Assembly (NCBI GenBank): GCA_027382625.1
Contig: JAJKFJ010021214.1
Span: 1 to 64,000, forward strand
From: Tetmemena sp. SeJ-2015
Lineage: Eukaryota > Ciliophora > Spirotrichea > Sporadotrichida > Oxytrichidae
Direction of reading: 5' to 3'
Length of the DNA stretch: 64,000 nt
Under the pieces are notes generated by a model, which saw nothing but the letters and a program-made list of their open reading frames with translations, was not told the origin of the DNA and searched no databases. Below, in pieces: positions 25,525 through 37,008 of this stretch; positions within the stretch are counted from its first letter, which is position 1, and each line of letters starts with the position of its first letter. The translations under genes and the position numbers were made by a program.

Positions 25525-28500
25525 ATGGTTTCATTAAGAGATATCAACTTGCAATCACGAGCATCTGAGAGACCAACGGCGACTTCTGATTTTTAGAATT
25601 TAAGTCCCAGAAATGCCAAATGCTAAGAGTCGCTGTTTTAAGCTTCTTAGGCTTAAGTCTTTAATAAGTAATTATTTTCTTATTATGGCTTGCTAAATGC
25701 TGCTGGAGAGCCTGTGGATGGATTTGTATCTGAAGGAGGTAGATAAAAAGAAGGTCCCCTACAGCGTATAGCACACAATATCTTATTTATAATTGAGACC
25801 ATGAACCTGGGGTGGCAAGTAAGTAAATTTGGTGCAGCTAATTCCCATCTTCTTGTAGAATCCTATAAGATAACCCTGCAAGCCCATGGATATTCCCGAT
25901 GATTTGATAACTGATGAACCCCTGCCTTGTCCCAAAGATTCTTGGGCTTCAAACCTAGTTTCCTGTGCTATAAGATACATACAAGTTTTCACTTAATAAT
26001 TATAAAATATTTAAGTTCCAGAGCCTGGGACGACAACGGATAAAGCCAAGTCATCAAAATCCTTTACTCTTTCACGAGAAATCACCACGAAAGATGGCTA
26101 CCAAGGAGGGATTTATGAGTGAACTCAGTCTCAACAGTAGTACAGTTCATGAAGATCAAAATCAAGCAAAGATTTATTTCATATTCTATTAATTTGCAGT
26201 ATATTTTTAAGAGCATAATGAAAAAATGGCCAGGAAATTCCAAGGATTCTCCACATAAAGAGTCTAGCCTATATGTTTAGAAAATTTATTGAAGCCTTTC
26301 AAAAGCATTCCTCTTTATTTTTTATTCCATTGCAGAGCTTTGAATAAGAGGCAGTAATAGAGGAGACAAATATTTCTATGGACAAAAAGATTGATAAATT
26401 AAGACTTATAAAACTCAGAGAGGAGCTTAGAATGAAGAAGCCAGCTCCTGTTCAATATTTTTATGTTTTATTTCAATCAAAGAACTTATCTCGCAAAAGA
26501 GTAAAGAAGCAACTAGTATATGGATGACATCTCAGGTGTCTCAAACTCAAGTCTAAGAGATGAAAAGGATTAACAGGAGTATCAGTTCACAACTGACTAC
26601 AAAGGCAAGAAAATTGAATTCTTAAGACCTAATGTTGAACAGCTCAAGCCTGTCAATATAGGAACCAAGTTATTTTAAAGTTGGTCAGGAATCAAAGTGA
26701 AGAAGCATTCCTTGAAAAGATGAAGAAGATGAATAGAGTCAAGACAACTTTATTCAATATTTTTATTTTTCTTCCCAGCTACTCCCATTTTAGAAGCTAA
26801 GAGGCACTATCTTTGATTCTTACCGTGACTCAGTCAAGACTCTAATTAAATCTAGAAACAATGATAGAGAGAGAACTTTGATGCTGGATGCTTATGACAC
26901 TGAGAGGACTTATAAGAAGCCAGCCCCTCCCTCTCAGCTGATCGATTTGCAGCACGGAGTTTCTTTAAAGGATAGATTCACCTCAAAAGGAGGAGGAGAA
27001 TTCACGATGACTATGAGAAATCAGATGAGCAGAGAGGATTACTTTGGCTCTGGCAGATCACACAGAATCGTACCTCCTTCTTTGACTGGCACAAACAAGA
27101 GGAAAATCACTGAGAATGTGAGATTTGTGAACTCAGACAATAATCAAGACGACCAAAGATTAATATTAAGAAAATAGAATTGCATTTGTAAATTAAGGAA
27201 ATTGAATAAATTAAGAAAAACCTAGTGAAGCTTTGTTCAGTGTCTGTTGATAAAGAGAGGCTTAGTTTCTAATTGTAATTGCTTTAATTACCTATCCAGT
27301 TTAGTAGCTGATGGCAGTTTGAATTATAGTTCAAGAATTGATTGGAGTGTAACCAAATTGAATACATTGTCACTACTACTAATATCTAGATTAGAAAGTT
27401 TTTGGAAAAGTTTGAAATTAGAATGATTAATCAAAGTTTCACATAAAAAATTAGGAAAACATCAAAGATGAAGCAAAACTCCATTTGATGTAGTAAAACT
27501 CCATCTTTAAAATTTTTTAAATACCCAAATCAGAGATTTTGCTTTGCTTAATAATTTCTAATTATTAAGTCTCTGATTGGCTAATTTAAAAAATTTTAAA
27601 GATGGAGTTTTACTACATCAGAATGGAGTTTTGCTTCATCTTAGATGTTTTTACCTAATTTTTTATGTGAAACTTTTGATTAATCATTTCTAATTTCAAA
27701 CTTTTCCAAAAACTTTTCTAGATCTCAGATATTAGTAGTAGATGACAATGTATTCAATTTGGTTACACTCCAATCAATTCTTGAACTATAATTCAAACTG
27801 CCATCAGCTACTAAACTGGATAGGTAATTAAAGCAATTACAATTAGAAACTAAGCCTCTCTTTATCAACAGACACTGAACAAAGCTTCACTAGGTTTTTC
27901 TTAATTTATTCAATTTCCTTAATTTACAAATGCAATTCTATTTTCTTAATAATACTTATAAGAAATTTTAAGGAGCTAGCTTGCATCTTAATAGAGTGGA
28001 AATTATTTGCCTGGAAGTAAGGGTATGACTCAAGACAAATCTGATAAGAAGCTGCACGAGTCACTCTCTACCATCTATGGGGACTCAATGATATAATTAT
28101 GAAGAAGAAGCTGACAGCTCAACAGAGTGAAAAGATTATTATGAGTAAGAGGAAGGATTAGGTTAGGGAGCTACTTAGTTATGATAAGAACAACTTGTGG
28201 TCTGCGAATAAGATCAATCTTATCTTGAACCAGCTAAACAACAATAACAGTAAGGAGGATCCAAACTCTGAAGCCAATAACTACCTCGGATTTATTCCAA
28301 AAATAGATCCACTATAATTGCATTCTGCAAGAAACACTGTGGCTTCTGGAATGTTTGACACACATCAAATCGACCGCAACTCACTTAAAACAGCAACTGC
28401 GTTCTCTTCTCTCACTCCCAGATCTTAAAATAACTAGACACCTACAAGTGGTTCTCTAACTTAAAGAAGAACTATAAGTACAGCAGTGACTGGCTCAACT

Positions 28501-28716
28501 TATGACATGCGCGACAGAGTTATATCAGATCCATATCTTATGCATGAGAAACAAAGCTAGATAGAAAAGCTAAGATTCTAGCTGATGAGCTAGCAATCCT
28601 CTTCTGGCCCTGCAATCAGACCTCAAAAGAATAGTAAGCTAATCAACTCTGAAATGGGAAAAAGAATCACAGAAAAAATATAATAAATTAAAAATAGTTC
28701 CTATGGGAGATCTTGA
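25525..28716 (+). CDS. Scrambled gene with one inverted MDS; unknown charged S/Q-rich protein
   Basis: Starts MVSLRDINLQSRASERPT and ends QIKNSSYGRS-TGA (28714-28716). The first MDS ends at pointer TATAGCACA (25767-25775). The next coding segment lies inverted at 25807-25974 and starts with the reverse complement of the same 9-mer (25966-25974). It ends at CCAG (CTGG on +, 25807-25810), which reappears in direct orientation at 26018-26021. Joining these gives PLQRIAQETRFEAQESLGQG and TYLPPQSLGRQRIKPSHQ in one frame. Further small IESs and a 786-bp fold-back IES split the rest. Lysine/arginine-rich, low-complexity stretches predominate. No domain was recognised; function unknown. Confidence 0.8.
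25807..25974 (-). other. Inverted MDS (pointers TATAGCACA and CCAG)
   Basis: On the minus strand this 168-bp segment encodes ETRFEAQESLGQGRGSS and GLQGYLIGFYKKMGISC, continuing the protein of the flanking plus-strand MDSs. The plus strand gives no sensible frame. It is bounded by short spacers at 25776-25806 and 25975-26017. Confidence 0.9.
26667..26677. other. IES, 11 bp, pointer AAGTT
   Basis: AAGTT occurs at 26667-26671 and 26678-26682. Deletion gives GTKLVRNQSEEAFLEKMKKM in frame. Confidence 0.85.
27160..27945. mobile_element. 786-bp fold-back IES (two ~385-bp inverted arms)
   Basis: The arms 27165-~27545 and ~27570-27950 are near-identical reverse complements around a tiny loop, with one ~14-bp length difference near the centre. 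TTAATA at 27160-27165 and 27946-27951 flanks the element and can serve as the pointer or reflect an AAT-type target duplication. The coding sequence resumes in frame beyond it (QRLILIRSQLASQQ) once the neighbouring 10-bp IES is also removed. There is no internal coding capacity, so it is probably a fold-back/MITE-type insertion domesticated as an IES. Confidence 0.85.
27959..27968. other. IES, 10 bp, pointer TAAG
   Basis: TAAG occurs at 27959-27962 and 27969-27972. Its removal supplies exactly the frame shift needed to join the segments either side of the fold-back element. Confidence 0.75.
28088..28098. other. IES, 11 bp, pointer ATGA
   Basis: ATGA occurs at 28088-28091 and 28099-28102. Deletion removes a TGA and joins STIYGDSM to KKKLTAQQSEK. 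Confidence 0.85.
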
Positions 28717-28866
28717 ATGCAAGAATATTTTTGGAGACATATATTTCCAAAGTTTATTGAGGTTTAAATACCAAGTAAAACAATACTCTAGGAAAGAATT
28801 TTGAATTTAAAATATGTATTGCTGTGTTTGAAAGTTGATATACGATTATTCAAACAGCTTTATAAA

Positions 28867-31669
28867 TCATTGCGACTCAGAGGATTGCTCCTGATTATCG
28901 GAATCTTAGCTGCTCTCTTGGATTTGTGCCTTTATTTCATCTAAAATCGTGGTCTCCTTTACTTCATCTTGTGAAGCGAGAGAAGAGAGTTCAAGGTCTG
29001 ACTGCAAGCTCACTGATGAGCTATCATCGATCAAAGATTTGTTGGGCGATTCAGTTGAGCTGAGTCTACCCCCACTGTTACTATCCTATATAATCTAGTC
29101 GAGGTTAACTTGCTTCTCAACCTCCTTCTCTTCTAGCTCAGAAGCGGTAGTTGATGCCATCGTCATATTTAGAGAGGATATGCGAGAGAGAAAATCCTGC
29201 ATGTTCAAATCAGAGCTCTCATTGATAGGGAAGGTCTGAATATCCTGAACTTGCTGACGGACATCAATTGATCTATCCTTTTTGAGGATCTTGACTGCAT
29301 CATTAACATCAATATCAAAAACGAAAGCCCCGCTTATCTAGTTGATGAAGTGGTGGCGCAACACCTTCGCTAAGGAAAGTCTCACGTTGATTACCTTATC
29401 ATTAACTAGTGCCAACATGTCTGCTTTAAAGTGTCTCTCGAACAAATCCTTCTTGTTCATTGCCTCTCCACACATCAGCACAAAGAGCTGCCTTCTCTTG
29501 AAAGTTTTAGCATGCAAGAAGTTCTTCTTTACGATTTTCACTATGGAATCCTGCTTGTGTGGATCGGTGTTAAACTTCTCAAGAATGTAAACTAAACTAG
29601 TAGCTGCAGTTTCACTAACCTTAGCCACTTCGTCATAGCAGAATTTGAAGAACATCTGTAAGAAAGAGTTGTAAACAGTGTCTTAGTCATATAGGGTAGC
29701 AAACTTGCCAAGGTTAGAGGCAAGCACCATCTTACCACGCCAGTCTTTCTAGAAGTCATCATAAGTTTGCATGATGTATTTGATGAATTGAACTCTTGAG
29801 GCTGGTGAAACCTCTTGAAGGAAGATGTGTAGGTTCTTAAGAGCTCCAATTTTAATTTCATTCACGTTATATTACAGGAATTTTTCCATCACTGGTACCA
29901 AATCCTCTTCAGTGATCTCAGGTCCAAGTATACGAGCAAGCTCATGAATACTATGAGAAAGAGTCTTCTTAATGCGGCCATCGTTGAAGCGACTGAGCTT
30001 AATATAGATTTTGCGGAAAGTTTCCCAGTTCTCTCTGCCAAGTGTATATAGGAAGGCTGGGAAGTTATAGGATGAGTAGTAGCACACGTCCTTGTTTGAA
30101 GAGTTCTCAGTAGTCGATACATAGAAGTCGATTATACGAGGATCTATTGCCTTAAGTTCCTTGAGAGCTGCAATAAACGGTCCGATGTTTTAGAAAGCAG
30201 TGCCTCTTACAATTATATAGGACTTATTACCTAAATTTTAGATGTAGGGTCTTTAAGGAATCTATAGTACAAGTCTGATAGAGCCTGTCCTTTTTTGTCA
30301 AGAGGGCTGACCTGAGCAATATCTGCAACTACTTCGGCGCAGGTCTTCCTGACTTTCTCATCTTTATCTTGCGATAGTCTGTCATAGAGAGGGAAGATAT
30401 GCGCTGTGAACCAATCGAGTGAGATGATTTTAGATGTGTTGAGCAGATTCTTGGCTACAGTTTGTCTTACCACCACACTTTCGTCTATTCCAAGACTTTT
30501 GATCTCAGGGACAATGTAAGATTCGCAAAGAGTTTGTCCCATATCAGGTGCCAGCTCGTTGAGGATCTTGATAGCCGAGGTTCTGTTGGTTTCATTATCG
30601 TCATGAGCAAGTTTAAGGGTCAGATTCATAACGTAGTCATTCTCCTTCTGCTGCAGCACATTTCTTATCTCTAACAAGACAGAGATGGCCTTGTCTCTGG
30701 TCTGCTCCTTACTATCGTAGAGCATCTCATCCAAGAGAGGAAATACAGCCTCACTGTTTTGTCATACCCATCCTGTCCACATTGCTCTCTAATGTAAGAA
30801 ATCAAGGGAATCATTAGTCCAAGAAAAATAAAATCATTTATTAACTATTAAAGAGTGCTTTCTTGATGTCTTGGTTTTTTCTCCTTGAGCTAGGATTTTA
30901 AGATTGGGGAGAAGTCCCTCAGTGAGGAATCGCTTGTCAATTTTATTTGCGAAGTTAAGCAGTCCCTGTGTGAACTCTAGCTTCTCTTGCTGGTTGGACT
31001 TTTTAATGAAGGCTTTAATCTTCTCAAAGGACTGGTTGGTCTGGCTGAGTCGGGACTCCTTCTTCTGCTCCTCCTCTTCCTCCTGGATGTCTTGGTCGTG
31101 CATCATAGCGTTGCTGAGTCTGTTCTCACTCTCCTCCATCTTTCTGCGTCTGAAACTCCTTGCTTTCAATTCTTGGTAAATCCTATCTGCTTCCGCATCC
31201 TCAGCGTAGAGCAGCTCCTCATCTATGAGCATGCCATCGACTGCCCACATGGAGGAAGAGGACTTTGAGTTGTTGTCAAGGTAGTCCATCTACATGTCGT
31301 ACTTTCTGTTGTGAGGGAAGGAGATCTTCAATATTTCTGAGATGTGGTACTTGCCGCCCTCACTGTCTGGCACATTATCCGAAGTCTCCACGCCATTATC
31401 TAAAAGCAAATTATCTTTAGTAATTAACAGATGAACTCTGTTGCACTGCTTGCGTGGCTGATGAGTGAGGTGGGTGTCTGCCTTAGTTTTCTAACTGAGC
31501 TTCTCCTGCCTCTTGACCTCCTTATCGATTTGTTTTTGATCTTGTCGTCTTCCTTGGTGGCCTTGCCCTCCTTAGTAGAGTCAGTAAAATAGTGTAATTG
31601 AATTTATTATTGCTTGGCAGTAGCGTTTTTGGGCTTCTTATTCTTTTTCCACGGCAGATAATCCATCAT
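28867..31669 (-). CDS. HEAT-repeat phosphatase regulatory subunit-like (PP4R1/PP2A-A type)
   Basis: Starts MMDYLPWKKNKKPKN at 31669 and ends SSESQ-TGA (28867-28869). After a charged N-terminus the bulk is tandem helical repeats of HEAT type: for example SVLLEIRNVLQQKENDYVM, DESVVVRQTVAKNLLNTSK, KDEKVRKTCAEVVADIAQVS, DGRIKKTLSHSIHELARILG, VSETAATSLVYILEKFN and DKVINVRLSLAKVLRHHF. The length, acidic linkers and S/E-rich tail suit protein phosphatase 4 regulatory subunit 1 rather than the compact PP2A A subunit, but the call rests on repeat pattern only. IESs are implied near 31615-31580, 30830-30735 and 30230-30215. Confidence 0.65.
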
Positions 31670-32066
31670 TAATTTATTATGCTTATTTCTGAAAATATTA
31701 TACACATTCACCACCTTCCTTCTATTCTAACTTTCTCCCAATTATTTAAAATTCATTAGAAAGAGCACAAACTTTAAATAATCTATATAATCTATTCAGA
31801 CTAAGGAAACGATACATGTTGTGAGGAGCCTTTTGGTGGTGCAACCTTATAAAAAACTAATAAATAAATAATTTACGCACTATTTATAGGCTTAAATAAT
31901 TGGTTAAGTTTGTTTGATTTTAAATTTCTAATTTAAAATTGAATTTGGATGCGCTTTTATTTTTAAATTGTTATAATCGCTCCACCTCATTCCATATCCT
32001 CAAATTCACAACCAACTATAAAACAAATACCTTTAAATAAAATAAGCCAAAAATAATTCAATAGGG
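31670..32066. other. AT-rich divergent intergenic region
   Basis: No coding signal. It lies between the divergently transcribed HEAT-repeat and SP-RING genes, so upstream elements of both are expected here. Confidence 0.5.
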
Positions 32067-33945
32067 ATGGAAGATACACACATGTCGGAAAGCAAATAAG
32101 AATCCTTTAAAAATTAATAAATAGTCACTGAGGAATGGATAAAGAGGTTCGATCCTTTTGCAAAAGAGCCAAAGATAATTGCCAAGCTATAAATAAACAC
32201 TCATTAATCTAAAACACATGCAGTTGAAATACCTACAACTTCAAATTAGGAAGAAGGGCAGAATAGAACCTGTATTAAGCTCTATTTACTCAGCTACAAC
32301 AATAAGAGGCAAAGATTTGAAATTGATTGGTTAACTAGCTAATAAGCAACACTCAAAATTAATGGCACCTTCATTTAAGTAAGCTAAAGAGGAGTGCCTA
32401 TTACTCATACAATTGATAATGACCAAACAGTTTATTCATAAATCAATTTGGAGTTCACAATTAATCACCCACCTAAGAAGTAGCAAACCCATATCCTTAT
32501 AGTTTGCTAAGTAGCAAATTATTCAACGGATTCTGAATAAGTGTCACTAAACATTCAATAGTTACCTATCTTTGAGAATTCAAAAGAAGATCTTCATGAA
32601 ATATTTCAACTAAGAGATCCTTTATCTCAAAAGAAGCTTGAAATACCAGTCCTAGGAAATAACTGTTCTCACCTCTAGTGCTTTGATTTTGAAACATATC
32701 TTGAAAACAACAGGAGCTAGTACTTAGATTGGAGGTGTCCTGTTTGCAGTCGAACTACATTTTATGAAGACTTGAGATATTATAAATAGGTGCATGACTT
32801 CTTAAAAGATCATCCCTAACTAAAAAAGAGAGACAGAATTAAAATTTCTGGATCTGAAATATCAATTGTTGATCCAAATGAAGGATCTGAATAGAATAAG
32901 ACATTATAGGAGAAGGATTAACTTCCTAAAGAGTCCAAATTTACAGAAGATTAGGATTCACTTTAAAATAATTCCTCTTTTGAATGCTTAGTCATTATAG
33001 TTCAAAGAACCAAACAAGATTCAAACTATTTCAAGCTCTTAGAATCAACTCAACAGCATGACCTTCTTAACATCTATAATGAGTGCTCCACAAAATCTAT
33101 AGAAGAGTATTTTGGCTTTATAAACAAAGTTTTCGATTCCATCATTGAGTATTTACCGCTGACTCTACCTATGAATTGCAAGCCCACAAATAATTCGACT
33201 TCGAATGAGAGACTTAAGTTGCACTGCAAATTCTTATACAAGCATTTCAAATTAGCCTTTATTCCTTTGATGTTTTGGAGTAAGATCTCAGAGAGGAATC
33301 TTATCAAAGTGCTTAGCTAGTTGAAATATGTAAGTAGGTTTTAGAAGCTGCCAATAAATCCACTTCTCGAAGCCTCAAGCTACTTTATCTATAAATTCTT
33401 GCACAAGAAGGATATAATCTTTGAATTCGTCTATGGAAAGATTTTTGGCTACCAAATTAAGCAAGTCAAGACTTTGGAGCAATCTATAAAACTTACTAGA
33501 TTTCTAGATTCCGTTATTACTCTCTACCCTCATCTTCATCTTCCACGAGAAGCTTTTTCCTCCCTTCACTCTCAATCAATCTATTATAAGACTATGACTA
33601 GTTTCTATATTGGACTGCTCAGCTGGTTTCCAATAATGTTCCATCTCCCAGGCTTTTAGACAAATTTTCAGTCCACCGACACCTAAGAACAAAATTGCTA
33701 CTCTTGAGGAGAAGGCTTGCTTGAATCTGTTTGTGAAGCAGGTAATCCTTCGCATCGTCAAAGGCCTCAAACTGAAGGTGAGTGAAATTAAGCAGCTGTA
33801 TGAAGTTTGGGACCCTAGTGGGGCTATTATGAGGATGAACAATGGCTATAAATATGGCTAGTCTGAGTAGCAAGTCAACTAGTTCAAGCAATTGCTTAAA
33901 CTTTAATAAATTCAAGCCAGGAGTAACTCTAAAGTCAAGGCTTGA
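32067..33945 (+). CDS. PIAS/Siz-type SUMO E3 ligase (SP-RING)
   Basis: Starts MEDTHMSESKQES. The diagnostic SP-RING/MIZ domain lies at about 32610-32790: DPLSQKKLEIPVLGNNCSHL, QCFDFETYL and WRCPVCSRTTFYEDLRYY. It has the C-x-H and CPVC zinc ligands and the conserved LxxPxxGxxCxHxxCFD pattern of PIAS/Siz proteins, which transfer SUMO to nuclear substrates. Upstream is a PINIT-like beta-rich part; downstream is a helical region. The first 1.55 kb is uninterrupted; two adjacent 11-bp IESs then follow and together restore WFPSPRLFSPPTPKNKIATL and the C-terminus, ending at TGA 33943-33945. No SAP domain was seen. Confidence 0.9.
33628..33638. other. IES, 11 bp, pointer TTCCA
   Basis: TTCCA occurs at 33628-33632 and 33639-33643. 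Removed together with the next IES it restores the frame (net 22 nt). Confidence 0.82.
33654..33664. other. IES, 11 bp, pointer TTTT
   Basis: TTTT occurs at 33654-33657 and 33665-33668. It works only in combination with the preceding 11-bp IES, 15 bp away. Confidence 0.8.
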
Positions 33946-34028
33946 AAGTAATCGAATAATTTAATCATTTTCTCATGATCGACTTCATGAAAGGAAAAAC
34001 CATTTCTGTAAATAATTAAATAAATTAA

Positions 34029-35448
34029 TCAAAGGTAAAATTTTCTTAAGACTCTAAACCCTTCTTCTTGGTATTCCCTTCTAGTCACCACAAATTCTTC
34101 AAAGTTATTTCTATTCTGGCAAAATTACCTTAAGCCCTTCCATGCTGACATAAGTGGATTGGAAAGTTCAATAAATATTTATAAAGTTCATAAACATTGG
34201 CTGTGTCGTTATCAGGCTTGTAAAGTTAAAGATCTTTTTCTAGTCTGTCCTTGAATCCAGGTAGAAGAGTGTTGCCTCCAGATATTATTATATTCTTGAA
34301 GAGCTGTCTCTCCATAACATGAGGACACTTAGCTATGGATTGAGATATCATCTCTGGAATTCCTGCCTCGCAAATGCCAATATCTGAGGGATTGAATAAG
34401 ATTTCTGGTATCGTGAATCTTTCATTGTTGACTTTAATTATTGCCGCAATATAATTAATTATCTTTTTTATTTCTCGCTATAATTTGGTATTACTTGGTT
34501 CTAGGGGACCTTGGTAGAAGTATTGATCTGCATCTTGGCTTAGTTATCTTCCTCCTGGTCTGAATCCTTATGTTGAGGGACAACTGGATCTCTGATGAGT
34601 CCTTTCTTAGTAGTCCTATAGTCAGGCAGCACATATTCCTTTGCGATATCATTAAACGGGTTTTAGCAAACCTCCAACTCTCCTGGAAAATTAGTGGACA
34701 CAAAGCACAATTGCTCTTTAATGTTGTTCACTAGATAGGTCTCTCCCTGCAGATTTATCTCTTTGTAAGATAGCACCTCGTTTAAAAGATTCGTAAGCAA
34801 CTTTCCACCCACATCAATCCTAGTGGCGGCAAATTTCAAAGGCTTCCCATTGAAGAAAGGAACTCCGTAAGTGAAAGAAAAACCTGAGTCCACTACGAAC
34901 TCACATTATTACTGAGAAGTTTAAGCACCTCCCAAAGTCACAGGGTTCTCGTTCAATGCAGCTTCTCTAATCATAGAGTGAGTAGAACTCATAAGCAAGG
35001 CATCGAATTCAAAGTCTTCAAAAACTAATTCTGCAAATCTGTTCCTTACCGAATCAATATAAATTAGAATATATAATCAGGAAGCACTGGAGGTAATGTC
35101 AAAGCAAGGCAACTGGTTCTTTCTTCAAGCTTTTTGAATTTAGAAAATATCTACTTCCAAATCACTGTCTCCAAGTCGGAATAACAAAGTTTTTAAAATA
35201 TAAGAATCGTGAAGAAGACCTCTAATGATTGGATAAGTAATTTAGATATTGCTATGGCCATTTTCCAGTTCTTCTAATAGTTTATTTCCAGAGTAAACAC
35301 TTCTAGACTTTTTATCCTTCCCCACTGCATTAAACATAGTCTAGGGCTTTAGCTCAGATGCGTTTGAGTACTTAATCTCAAAAGCTCCATTATCAAGTAA
35401 GATTCTCTTTGAAAGAGAGTCTCTCCAGGTTGGTCCACTCGCGCACAT
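34029..35448 (-). CDS. ARP6: Actin-related protein, Arp6-like
   Basis: Starts MCASGPTWRDSLSKRILLDN, giving the actin-fold LLDNGAFEIK phosphate-1 motif. Later motifs are typical of Arp6: THSMIREAALNEN, EFVVDSGFSFTYGVPFF, ATRIDVGGKLLTNLLNEVLS, QLFKNIILSGGNTLLPGF and a C-terminus FEEFVVTRREYQEEGFRV ending at TGA (34029-34031). VDSGFSFT...DVGGKLLTN and VVTRxxYxExG distinguish Arp6 from conventional actin. Arp6 is a subunit of SWR1/SRCAP-type H2A.Z-exchange remodellers in the nucleus. A D/E/K/Q-rich insert lies at about 34590-34500. IESs include a 23-bp one with GATT; more are implied near 35115 and 34660. Confidence 0.83.
35052..35074. other. IES, 23 bp, pointer GATT (AATC on +)
   Basis: AATC occurs at 35052-35055 and 35075-35078. 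On the minus strand, deletion gives LPPVLPDSVRNRFAELVFED. Confidence 0.83.
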
Positions 35449-35522
35449 TTTTGTTAATTATAATTCTTTTCTTTTATTTTAAATCTATTGAAATGTAAAG
35501 TTGAATGAAAATTGTGATAAAA

Positions 35523-36923
35523 TCAAAGGAATTCATTTTTAGGGGAGGGAGAAGTGAATTCATCTCTGCCTATGCTCAAAATCTCATTTAAAATTGCAGC
35601 GTTGCTTCTGCTCTTTATCATACTTCTAGCTTTATAAGTCTTCACTTGAATTTCTTTTCTTATTCTTTCTTGGTATGAAATGTCGTTGTGTAAAATTTAT
35701 TCTGAAAATTCTTATTGATTGGTCTTTTTTCCGCTTCTGTATACTTACTCACGGCTCTCTCTTTACTACGCACCATTTTAACTCTGTCCCTTTTATCCGT
35801 CAGTCAATAATAAAATCTATTTTGCTTATTGATTGAATACTTTGAGTTTATTCTTGATCTTGGAGAGGGTGGTCATCTGTGGATCAAGTCTCCTAATCTC
35901 GTCTAACTTCTCGTTGATTTGATGGAAGTTGCTTCTAAGTTTTGAAGTGCGTGGGTCCACGTATCTTTGCACTCTCTGATTGTTGTGCTGTGTGATTCTC
36001 TCAATCTCCTGCTTGAAGTTCCTCTCCTCTTGCTCTGCTTGTTTCTTTCTGTCGTCCACCACATCCAACTGAGAATTAATTTAGTCCTGGATGGAGTCTA
36101 TCATCTCCTCAGCCCTTGTTTTCTTCTGTCTAAGAAATTTCTTATTCCCACCATCCATGTTTTACTCTATGTTTTTAATTAACTTTTGACTCTGCTGCCT
36201 TTGACTAGCCATCTTTAGGTTTCTAGATTAAAGTGAAATAAAGTAACTTAAGAAAATGTTCTAGACTTGATTTTGCTTCTTGAAAATTAGGTGCTCGTGA
36301 TGGCTGGCTGAATTGGCTTAACTTCCTTATCGTCTTCTGCCAGATAGACATTGAGTAGCAACTCCTTCTACAGGAAGAACTCAGTTAGGTTTTTCTCTTT
36401 GGTGATTTCCCTTAGAGGGTCGAATCTGCTATCAAGATATAATAGACACATCTCAATTATTAAGTTATCCTTGACATACTCCTCCAAAATCTTGTGCTTG
36501 GGCACTATGTTCTGAAAAGAATGTTGGGACTGCATCTAGGAACTGGACTTCACTCAAGAAAGGAAATCTGAGCTTGATTGACCTCTAGCCAGAGTTTGGA
36601 TCTTGGGCAGCTGATAGGATGTCTCATCCTTCTACCTCTTTTCTTCTTCAAAGGGATCTGGGAAAGTTTTCATCTGCTCTGGGAGAGCAGTTTCCATCAA
36701 ATTAATTACCTTTTACAAAAATCAATTTTAGTGGCTAAGAATTTATTTCCTGCTGATCTTAAAGCACGGAAGCAAGCTGGGATCCATTCTTAACTTTCAT
36801 AATTCTTTGCGCTGAAGTCTGTAGGAAAAATTGCAACTCATGATTTTCGATTTTCCTCTTCTCTACGAAAAATTTCCGCTTCTAAAGTGCTATTGTAATA
36901 GCGTTTGCGCTGCTACTTCTCAT
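35523..36923 (-). CDS. Coiled-coil protein of unknown function
   Basis: Starts MRSSSANAITIALQKRKFFV at 36923. Segments HKILEEYVKDNLIIEMCLLY and KELLLNVYLAEDD are followed by a coiled coil (MASQRQQSQKLIKN, KKQAEQEERNFKQEIERITQ, NQINEKLDEIRRLDP-like heptads) and a Q/R-rich tail ending EFL-TGA (35523-35525). A TCTAGAA-pointer IES at 36221-36258 joins two halves that otherwise look like separate genes. Another IES is implied near 36690-36660 and 36550. No family was recognised. Confidence 0.7.
36221..36258. other. IES, 38 bp, pointer TCTAGAA (TTCTAGA on +)
   Basis: TTCTAGA occurs at 36221-36227 and 36259-36265. Deletion joins SRSKIKSRNLKMASQRQQSQ on the minus strand. Confidence 0.85.
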
Positions 36924-37008
36924 CTTTGAGAGGTTATAATCAAAGCCAAATAAATTTTTTAATTCTATATCTACAAAATTAATATGCTCTTGATAATGAA
37001 AGAATCTT

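Noticed and set aside
26015..26018. GTTC as the second pointer of the inverted MDS
   Set aside because: It is shared by both sides but puts the next 50 codons in a frame ending at TGA after GGIYE; CCAG, overlapping by one base, keeps the frame open.
35967..36182. Plus-strand hydrophobic ORFs (also 30987-31268, 46224-46589, 20757-21062)
   Set aside because: They are antisense shadows of Glu/Lys-rich coiled-coil coding sequence on the minus strand.
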